DNA of 64,000 bases from the NCBI RefSeq assembly GCF_009928425.1, contig NZ_JAABNS010000001.1, positions 310,001 to 374,000 of the forward strand, written 5' to 3'. The DNA is from Pseudarthrobacter sp. ATCC 49987 (GTDB lineage Bacteria; Actinomycetota; Actinomycetes; Actinomycetales; Micrococcaceae). The notes under the pieces are model-generated. The model was not told the origin of the DNA and searched no databases. It saw nothing but the letters and a program-made list of their open reading frames with translations. This document shows positions 58,025 to 64,000 of this stretch, one piece after another (positions within the stretch are counted from its first letter, which is position 1; the number at the start of each line of letters is the position of its first letter). The position numbers and the translations under genes were made by a program.

Positions 58025-58863
58025 GGTGCCGTGTAGGCCTGTGCGGCGCTCAGTGCTGTGTAGTACGCCTGGTAGCCCTTGGCGTTCGGGTGGAAGCTAT
58101 CTGCGTTACCGGTGACGCCGTTAATCCACGGGTCGTCGGGTGAGAGAATGCCGTGGCCGGCGAACTCGGTCCGGACGTCGACGTACTGCACCCGGCGGTC
58201 CTGGGTGTTGGTGGCCCCGGCGGCGTCGGCGATTTTCTCGTTCAGTTGGTCAGCCAGGAAGGTGGCCTGGTAGATGAATTGGGACATCGAATCGGTCAGG
58301 CCGGCGGGGAGCGGATCGAAGAGGTAGGGGTAGCCGGTCACCACAATCTTGGCGTTGGGCGCGGCCGCCTGCACGCTCCGGATCATCGCGGCCACATCAC
58401 GGCCCAGCTGTCCGCTGACGAGCAAGTCCATCGCGGTAGCGGTGGCTCGAGCACACGCGGGAGCAAGGTCGGGATTGGCAGAGCCGCAGTTGGTGACGAT
58501 GTCCCCGAACCCGAGGTTGTTGCCGCCGGCGGTGATGGTCACCAGCCGTGTGGTTGTGTTCAGCTGGAGCAGCTGTGTGTTCACGACGTCCTGCGTCGTC
58601 TTGCCGCTGCAGGCCGCGTTCGTGACCAGCTTGATGGCCTTGGTATCAGCCGCGAGCTCGGCATAGCTGTTATCGCTGCGGTAACAAGTATCGTTCTTGT
58701 ACTCACCGGCGCCCTGGCCCGCGGCGTAGGAGTCGCCGAGCGCGATGTACTTGGTCTTGTCCACGGCCTGCGCCGGGGCCGCTGCCAGACCTGCTGCCAT
58801 TGCCAGGGCGGCGAGACCGGCAGCCAGGGCCGTTCGACGGCGTCGAAGTTTCAGAGTTCCCAT
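58021..58863 (-). CDS. Secreted SGNH/GDSL-family esterase
   Basis: 280 residues from ATG 58863 (GAGGGGA upstream). A Sec signal peptide ends near APAQA (residue about 33). IALGDSYAAGQG is block I (Ser), TAGGNNLGFGD block II/III, and DSFHPNAKGYQ block V (Asp-His). Cys at DTCYR, NAAC, NCGS and PACAR could form disulfides as in Streptomyces lipases. It probably hydrolyses esters outside the cell. Confidence 0.9.
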   Translation of the reverse strand: MGTLKLRRRRTALAAGLAALAMAAGLAAAPAQAVDKTKYIALGDSYAAGQGAGEYKNDTCYRSDNSYAELAADTKAIKLVTNAACSGKTTQDVVNTQLLQLNTTTRLVTITAGGNNLGFGDIVTNCGSANPDLAPACARATATAMDLLVSGQLGRDVAAMIRSVQAAAPNAKIVVTGYPYLFDPLPAGLTDSMSQFIYQATFLADQLNEKIADAAGATNTQDRRVQYVDVRTEFAGHGILSPDDPWINGVTGNADSFHPNAKGYQAYYTALSAAQAYTAP

Positions 58864-59118
58864 GGTGTTTCCCCTCAATAGCACGCTGGTTTCAGCGACC
58901 GTGCCGCGAAGACGTGTCAGTCCCGGCTGCAGGCGAGCTGAAAAGTAGCCCGGCGGCTACCGGGTTCACCGTCACCCTACGCGGACGCCTGTACCCCACA
59001 CCCTGCCAATGGGCCCTATGTGGGAAACTTTTCCAATGCAGGGGAACCTGTCCCGTTGTGGGTATCTTTCGCAATCCTGCCCGTGGATCGGCGCCGGTGC
59101 GTGTGCTTGACTTTCAGG

Positions 59119-59856
59119 ATGACAATTCCCGCCGCCTCCCCGGGCCCAGCCCGGGGAATGAGGGTACCCGAAGCGATGCAGTGGGACGGTGCGGTCAACG
59201 CCTGGCACGTTGCCGGCAGCGTGTTCCGGATGGGGCGCCGTGAATGGCTCACCGACGCCGGGTGGCAGCAGGCGTACGACGGCGGCATCCGGACGGTGAT
59301 CGATCTCCGCAACCCGGAGGAGATCCGTCGCCGCGACACCGACCCCCAGGTGAGGCCGGAGACCCTGGCCGCGTTCGACGTCGTGCACGCCCCCACCGAG
59401 GACCCCGGCAACAGCGAGTTCCGCGAGCTCTGCGTTCCCTACCTGAATGATCCGGCGTCCTATGCGGACAATGCCCGGATCTTCCCGGACAAGCTGGCCG
59501 CGGTGTTCCGCGCCGTGGCGGCGGCGCGCGGCGGCGTCGTGATCCATTGTTCCGCCGGCCGGGACCGCAGCGGGATGATCGCGGCCATGCTCCAGGACCT
59601 CGCCGGAGCGGGCGAGGACGCCATCGCGCAGGGTTACGAGCGCGCCATGCGTGGGATCAACGAGCACCACCGGGTGTCTGGCATCCCGCATCCGCATGAG
59701 CGGTACCTGCCCGAGGACGCCCTTGCGCCGCTGCTCGAAACGCGGCTGGAAAGCCTGCTGCAGTTTGTTCGGCATGTGAGGACCGGGGATTTCCTAAGCC
59801 ACAATGGCATAACGGACCGGGAGCGGACTGCCATTCTCGCCAAATTGGGGCGCTAG
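59119..59856 (+). CDS. Tyrosine/serine protein phosphatase-like protein
   Basis: 245 residues from ATG 59119; ATGs at 59158 and 59176 are also possible. DLRNPEEIRRRDTDP and the CX5R loop VIHCSAGRDRSGM (Cys about 142) put it in the Y_phosphatase3 group of dual-specificity phosphatases. Substrates could be phosphoproteins or phosphoinositide-like. Its TAG stop is the first half of the -10 box of the next gene. Confidence 0.8.
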   Translation: MTIPAASPGPARGMRVPEAMQWDGAVNAWHVAGSVFRMGRREWLTDAGWQQAYDGGIRTVIDLRNPEEIRRRDTDPQVRPETLAAFDVVHAPTEDPGNSEFRELCVPYLNDPASYADNARIFPDKLAAVFRAVAAARGGVVIHCSAGRDRSGMIAAMLQDLAGAGEDAIAQGYERAMRGINEHHRVSGIPHPHERYLPEDALAPLLETRLESLLQFVRHVRTGDFLSHNGITDRERTAILAKLGR

Positions 59857-59865
59857 AGTAACCGG

Positions 59866-62490
59866 GTGAAGACTCCGAGGTATCAGCTGACAGTGCGCGC
59901 GGTGGCGGCTGCCGCCATCGCGATCGCGGGATCGTTCTATGCCGTTCCTGCCCTGGCCGAAGCCGGGGGACCGGAACCCGCTCCTACCTCCTCACCGACA
60001 GCGACCGCCAGCCCGGCAGCGCCGGTTGATACGACGACGCCGGCAGTGGCGCCGGAAGTCAGCGACGCCGGACTCGCCGAGGCCGTCCGGCGCGATTTGG
60101 GTATGACGCTCGAGGAATTCAATGCAGCCGGCCAGCTGGCCAGGACCGCCGCCGACGCCGTTCCCTCGCTGCGGGAGCTGCCCGGCTACTTGGGGATCAG
60201 CCTGCTGGACGGCAAAATCCTCGTCGAAGGCAGCGGCGCCGAGCTGCAGTCCCGGGTGAACGAACTGAACGGGACGGGAACCTCGGGAGTGTTCGTTCTC
60301 GTGGCTCCGGCAGCTGAGTCCTCGGCTGCCCCCTCGACCACTCCTTCGGCTACTCCGACGGAGGCTCCTACCGCTGCTCCCTCGGCGGCCGAACTGGTGG
60401 CGTCCAGCACCGAGCAGCTGTTCCAGGCCTATGTCCGCGAGGTTGGCCCTGCCGGCCTGCAGGCCGTGGCCTACTCCGGGGGGCGCTTCATCATCCGCAC
60501 CGGCGGAACGAACGCCGCCGAAGCGGACCTGCCCCCGGTGCCGGACCAGCAAGCCGCGCCGGTGCCGACTGCCCCGGCGACGACTGCCGCGGCGCCAGGG
60601 AAGATCTCCCCGGCCGACTTCGTGGCCCGCTACGCCAACGTCCAGCTGGAGCAAGCGCCTCCCCTCGCGACCGAAGCGGACGTGTACGGCGGAGAGGGCT
60701 ACGTCATTGACTCACCTCCCCGGCGGACCATCTGCTCGACCGGATTTGGCGCGTTCAGTGCGGCGGGTCTGCCGGTCGTCCTGACGGCGGGGCACTGCGC
60801 CGAGGACGGCACAGCCGCCGTCATCGGACTTGAGCCACCGACCTCCGCGACGGCGGGTGGCTCGTTGCCCCTTCCCGGCAGCCTCGCGTCGTTCGGCAGC
60901 TTCGGATTCAGCCAGTTCGGCGGACTCCAAAACTCATGGGTCTTGAACCCACTGTGGAACACGGACGATCCCGGAGAACCCGGCAACGTCGGCACGGACA
61001 TCGCCGTTATTGAGTCACTGAACGGCGGCGTAAACGTCCAGCCGGCCGCGACCACCTGGGCCAGCGCCGCGAACCCGGGCTCTACCGCCGTGAAGATCAT
61101 CGGCATGGTCGCCCCGTTCAAGGGCCAGGAAGTGTGCCGCTCCGGACGGACCGACGGCTGGTCCTGTGGGCAGGTGGAAGAAACCGGCATCTACGTGGTG
61201 GGCGGAAGAACCACCGATCCGGCCGACGTGCGCGCATTCAGGGGCTTCCTGTCCAAGAATGTCCAGTCCAGTGGCGGTGACTCCGGCGGCCCGTGGATCA
61301 GCGGCAATTATGCCGTGGGCACCCACTCGGCCGGCGAGACCAGTGGAGAGAACTTCGCCATCGCCACCACGCTGGAAGACTCCCTGACCAAGATTCCCAC
61401 CGCCGTGCAGCTCCAGCTGTTCCTGAACAAGCCGGAACTCGTGGCCCCGGAAAATCTGACCTTCATGGAAGGCCAACCGATCACGGGCCGGGTCCCGGCG
61501 GCCCCGGCGTCGGCCGTTGCCGCCAACTCGAAAGTGCGCATCACTGTTGCGAACCAGGCACCCCTGGAGGTGCCCGTCGACCCGGCCGGCAACTGGACCT
61601 ACCCCGCACCCGCGACCACCGGACCGCTGTCATTCACCGCGGAAACGGTGAACGGATTCAGCCACTCGGGCGCCGCTTCCGTGGCCGTCAACATCTCCGA
61701 CCTCGACGCCCCGGTGATCACCGCCCCTGAAGGGGGAGCGGCTTTGAGGACGCTCAACCGCATCGACGGCACCGGAACCCCCAGCCAGACGGTGAAACTC
61801 ACCGGCGACGTCAGCGGCTCCGCCGTCGTCGGGCCGGACGGCCGCTGGAGCATCCCGGTCGCCGGGCCCGTCTATGGCCAGATCGCCGTGCACGCCGTGC
61901 AGACGGCTCCCTCGCACGAGGACAGCCCCTCCGTGACGCGCACGTTCACCGTCACCCCGGTAGCCCCGGCGGTCGCTTCGATCGTGGACGGGCTGCACTT
62001 CAGCCAGGACTCGCTTCCCGGGACGATTTCCGGGACGGGCCTCGACGGCGCCGACGTCACCGTCTCGATCGACGGGACGCCGGCCGGTGCTGCCCAGGCA
62101 GGGGCCGGCGGTGCCGGGGCGGGGGCGCGCGCAGTGGTCCGCTCCCTGGTTCCGCACATCCTCGTGGCAGGCGGGCGCTGGAGTATCCCGTTCCCCTCCG
62201 GCCTCGCCGTGGGGGCGCACACGCTTTCCGTCACCCAATCGGTCGACGGCGTTGCCTCGGACCCGCTGCTGCTGACCTTTACGATTGACGCCCCGGCCGT
62301 TGCGCCCGCTGGGCCCGCTGTTCCGCCGGCCGGTCCAGCCGTGCTTCCGGCCGGCGCCGGCCAGCTGCCGGACACCGGCGCCGGGCAGCTGCTGCTGATG
62401 GGAGCCTTCGCCGCGGGAGCGACCCTGCTGGGCGGCCTGCTGCTGGGTGGTTCCCAACTGGCCGCGGCACGGCGCCGGCTGGTCCGCTAA
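59866..62490 (+). CDS. Sortase-anchored trypsin-like serine protease
   Basis: 874 residues. Signal peptide (1-31, cleavage near ALA-EAG), a Thr/Pro/Ala-rich region with an extra N-terminal domain, and an S1 domain with the triad His310 (TAGHC), Asp378 (GTDIA) and Ser473 (GGDSGGP). Three Ig-like domains follow (about 525-800), then a Pro/Ala linker and LPDTG (834-838), a hydrophobic helix and ARRR: a complete cell-wall sorting signal. The N-terminal segment resembles the alpha-lytic protease propeptide. TAGAGT lies six bases before GTG. Confidence 0.9.
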   Translation: MKTPRYQLTVRAVAAAAIAIAGSFYAVPALAEAGGPEPAPTSSPTATASPAAPVDTTTPAVAPEVSDAGLAEAVRRDLGMTLEEFNAAGQLARTAADAVPSLRELPGYLGISLLDGKILVEGSGAELQSRVNELNGTGTSGVFVLVAPAAESSAAPSTTPSATPTEAPTAAPSAAELVASSTEQLFQAYVREVGPAGLQAVAYSGGRFIIRTGGTNAAEADLPPVPDQQAAPVPTAPATTAAAPGKISPADFVARYANVQLEQAPPLATEADVYGGEGYVIDSPPRRTICSTGFGAFSAAGLPVVLTAGHCAEDGTAAVIGLEPPTSATAGGSLPLPGSLASFGSFGFSQFGGLQNSWVLNPLWNTDDPGEPGNVGTDIAVIESLNGGVNVQPAATTWASAANPGSTAVKIIGMVAPFKGQEVCRSGRTDGWSCGQVEETGIYVVGGRTTDPADVRAFRGFLSKNVQSSGGDSGGPWISGNYAVGTHSAGETSGENFAIATTLEDSLTKIPTAVQLQLFLNKPELVAPENLTFMEGQPITGRVPAAPASAVAANSKVRITVANQAPLEVPVDPAGNWTYPAPATTGPLSFTAETVNGFSHSGAASVAVNISDLDAPVITAPEGGAALRTLNRIDGTGTPSQTVKLTGDVSGSAVVGPDGRWSIPVAGPVYGQIAVHAVQTAPSHEDSPSVTRTFTVTPVAPAVASIVDGLHFSQDSLPGTISGTGLDGADVTVSIDGTPAGAAQAGAGGAGAGARAVVRSLVPHILVAGGRWSIPFPSGLAVGAHTLSVTQSVDGVASDPLLLTFTIDAPAVAPAGPAVPPAGPAVLPAGAGQLPDTGAGQLLLMGAFAAGATLLGGLLLGGSQLAAARRRLVR

Positions 62491-62628
62491 CTGCCGCACC
62501 GACTGGACGTCAGCCAGCCAGAGGTCCGGGCGGAACACCTCGTACTGGATGTCTTTGGCCCGGACGCCGCTTGCCACCAGCGCGCTCCGGACGGACTTCA
62601 GGAACGGCAGGGGACCGCAGAGGTGCTG
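62491..62628 (-). pseudogene. C-terminal remnant of a flavohemoprotein-like reductase
   Basis: On the minus strand 62628 to about 62491 reads QHLCGPLPFLKSVRSALVAS and goes on with GVRAKDIQYEVFRPDLWLAD. This matches the end of the NAD-binding domain of Hmp-type flavohemoglobins (CGP-PF, IxYExFGPDLW). There is no upstream body (the next gene is paaI) and no stop in frame, so it is a remnant. It lies between the protease and the thioesterase gene. Confidence 0.75.
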
Positions 62629-62642
62629 CGACCTCCAGCCCC

Positions 62643-63059
62643 TTAGTTCTTGCGGTCCAGCAACAGGTTGGTGATCCGCAGGGTGCAGAGCCGCTGCCCC
62701 GCCTCGTTGGTGATCAGCACCTCGTGGGTGGTCACGGTGCCGCCGAGATGGATGGGGGTCGCGGTGATCGTGATGAGCCCCTCGCGGGCGGACTTGTGGT
62801 GGGTGGCCGAGACGTCCACGCCGACGGCGGTCTTGCCCAGGGTGCTGGCGTGGATGACCGCAGCCCAGGAGCCCACCGCCTCCCCGACTGCCAGCGAGGC
62901 GCCGCCGTGCAGCAGCCCGAAGGACTGCCGGTTGCCCTCCACCGGCATGGTGGCGACCACCCGCTCGACGGATTCCTCGACGATCTTCACGCCCATTTTC
63001 TCGTCGAGTTCCCCGAGGGTGATCTTCCACAGCTCGGTATTCCGGGGCTCAGGCGTCAT
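62643..63059 (-). CDS. paaI: PaaI-type hotdog acyl-CoA thioesterase
   Basis: 138 residues from ATG 63059 (AAGGAG upstream). The hotdog core FGLLHGGASLAVGEAVGSWA (HGG and the Asp/Glu site) and VSATHHKSAREG are typical. It hydrolyses hydroxyphenylacetyl-CoA, rescuing CoA from dead-end intermediates. It is divergent from paaZ across the shared operator region. Confidence 0.9.
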   Translation of the reverse strand: MTPEPRNTELWKITLGELDEKMGVKIVEESVERVVATMPVEGNRQSFGLLHGGASLAVGEAVGSWAAVIHASTLGKTAVGVDVSATHHKSAREGLITITATPIHLGGTVTTHEVLITNEAGQRLCTLRITNLLLDRKN

Positions 63060-63153
63060 AAGGTCTCCTTTTTGGCCGGAAATCCAGGGGCTCAGGCCGG
63101 TCAGTGCCGCCGCAGCTAGTGTGCGGCAGGCCTCATTCATGTACTGTAGACAT

Positions 63154-63177
63154 ATTACCGAACGGACGGTCAGTAAT
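63154..63177. promoter_or_regulatory. TetR/PaaR-type operator 2, between paaI and paaZ
   Basis: A 24-base site, ATTACCGAACGG then ACGGTCAGTAAT, imperfectly palindromic. It aligns with the site at 54300-54323. It lies 44 bases before the paaZ ATG and 94 bases from paaI, placed to control both. Confidence 0.75.
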
Positions 63178-63221
63178 GCTGGCCGTGTTGATCTTGCCCC
63201 CGTTGGAAGGACCCGTCAACG

Positions 63222-64000
63222 ATGACCACCACTGCAACCGCTCCGGAACCCACAGTAGACACTGTCGAGATCGTTCCCAGCTTCATCCGGGATTCCTGGT
63301 GGACTCCCGACGCCGGCGCCGCAGCAGCCGCCGCGTCCGTTCTGGACGCCAGCACCGGTGAACTCCTCGCCAAGGTGAGCACCGAGGGACTCGACCTCGC
63401 CGCCGTCGTGGACTACGGACGCACCACCGGCCAGGCGGAACTGGGCAAGCTGACCTTCCACCAGCGCGCGCTCAAGCTCAAGGAGCTGGCGCAGTACCTC
63501 AACGGCCGGCGCGAGGAGTTCTACGCGCTCTCCTTCCAGACCGGCGCCACCAAGATTGACTCCATGGTCGACATCGACGGCGGCATCGGCGTGCTCTTCA
63601 CGTTCGGTTCCAAGGGCCGGCGTGAATTGCCCAACTCCCAGGTGATCGTGGACGGCCCCATGGAGGTGCTGTCCAAGGACGGTTCCTTCGCCGGCGAGCA
63701 CATCTACACCCGCATCCCCGGCGTCGCCGTGCAGATCAACGCCTTCAACTTCCCGGTCTGGGGCATGCTCGAGAAGTTCGCGCCCGCCTTCATCGCCGGC
63801 GTGCCCACCATCGTCAAGCCCGCCACTCCCACCGGCTACGTCACCGCCGCCGTGGTCAAGGCGATCATCGACTCCGGCATCCTGCCCAAGGGCTCGCTGC
63901 AGCTGATCTCCGGCTCGGTCCGCACCATGCTGGACCACCTCGACTACCGCGACATCGTGGCCTTCACCGGCTCCGCCTCCACCGCCAACACGCTCAAGTC
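63222..64000 (+). CDS. paaZ: Phenylacetate degradation protein PaaZ, aldehyde dehydrogenase part (partial)
   Basis: The frame starts at ATG 63222 and is open to the end of the window (259 codons seen of about 680-700 expected). AFNFPVWGMLEKFAPAFIAG, VPTIVKPATPTGYVT and IVAFTGSAST are aldehyde-dehydrogenase motifs of the PaaZ type, whose C-terminal MaoC hydratase domain would lie outside. PaaZ opens the oxepin-CoA ring and oxidises the resulting semialdehyde. GAAGG stands about 12 bases before the ATG. Confidence 0.93.
   Translation, partial: MTTTATAPEPTVDTVEIVPSFIRDSWWTPDAGAAAAAASVLDASTGELLAKVSTEGLDLAAVVDYGRTTGQAELGKLTFHQRALKLKELAQYLNGRREEFYALSFQTGATKIDSMVDIDGGIGVLFTFGSKGRRELPNSQVIVDGPMEVLSKDGSFAGEHIYTRIPGVAVQINAFNFPVWGMLEKFAPAFIAGVPTIVKPATPTGYVTAAVVKAIIDSGILPKGSLQLISGSVRTMLDHLDYRDIVAFTGSASTANTLK

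Overview
The window is GC-rich (roughly two-thirds G+C), gene-dense DNA from a high-GC Gram-positive bacterium. An Arthrobacter-type member of the Micrococcaceae fits best: the genes for tight-adherence pili next to a DUF1998 helicase, the small ribosomal protein bS22, menaquinone genes menA/menE/menB, an actinobacterial cytochrome c System II cluster, and very frequent leaderless starts. The genus is an inference from gene content. The window looks like an ordinary chromosome arm: no rRNA, tRNA, CRISPR, intact prophage, insertion sequence or biosynthetic cluster was seen.

Layout. 1-3010: 3' half of a Tad/Flp pilus locus (end of the ATPase, TadB, TadC, DUF4244 pilin-like protein, two TadE-like pseudopilins), facing an MrfA-type helicase (3030-5417). 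5506-10789: an acetyltransferase, the tRNA hydroxylase trhO, two related lipoproteins, then the most unusual pair: a stand-alone PheS-like synthetase fused to an anticodon-binding domain (srmL-like), divergent from a TipA-type MerR sensor. 10826-14563: a methyltransferase, an MFS exporter and its probable ArsR-like regulator. 14745-21257: topA, sseB-like, ppx, YciI-like, proC, and a HhH-GPD glycosylase. 21291-28893: KtrA/KtrB potassium uptake, AcuC deacetylase, an ArsR regulator, gdhA, and an L-lactate dehydrogenase. 29031-34423: the GntR regulator of that dehydrogenase, an aromatic-amino-acid attenuator with DAHP synthase, an excisionase-type DNA-binding protein, bS22, a repeat-rich island, a HAD phosphatase, a glutaredoxin-like protein and Rex.

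34489-36984: two Pro/Tyr/Gly-rich membrane proteins and YceI. 37195-42311: a histidine phosphatase and a TlpA-ccdA-resB-ccsB operon for cytochrome c assembly. 42551-48906: a DUF559 protein, small membrane proteins, menA, menE, menB, a VOC protein and a CPBP protease. 49108-54256: an ABC-F protein, an amino acid permease, CsbD, SRPBCC and pentapeptide-repeat proteins. 54412-57358 and 62643-64000: phenylacetate catabolism (thiolase, hydratase, dehydrogenase, PaaI, PaaZ), two parts sharing a TetR-type operator and separated by a GNAT, an esterase, a phosphatase and an LPXTG-anchored serine protease.

Regulation is unusually readable here. At least 22 starts (one of them the aroG leader peptide) have a TANNNT -10 box exactly 6-7 bases before the start codon, implying leaderless mRNAs. 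Other readable signals are a MerR promoter with the classical 19-base spacer, two identical GntR operators, a leader peptide rich in Trp/Tyr/Phe with its attenuator, and several bidirectional hairpins between convergent genes.
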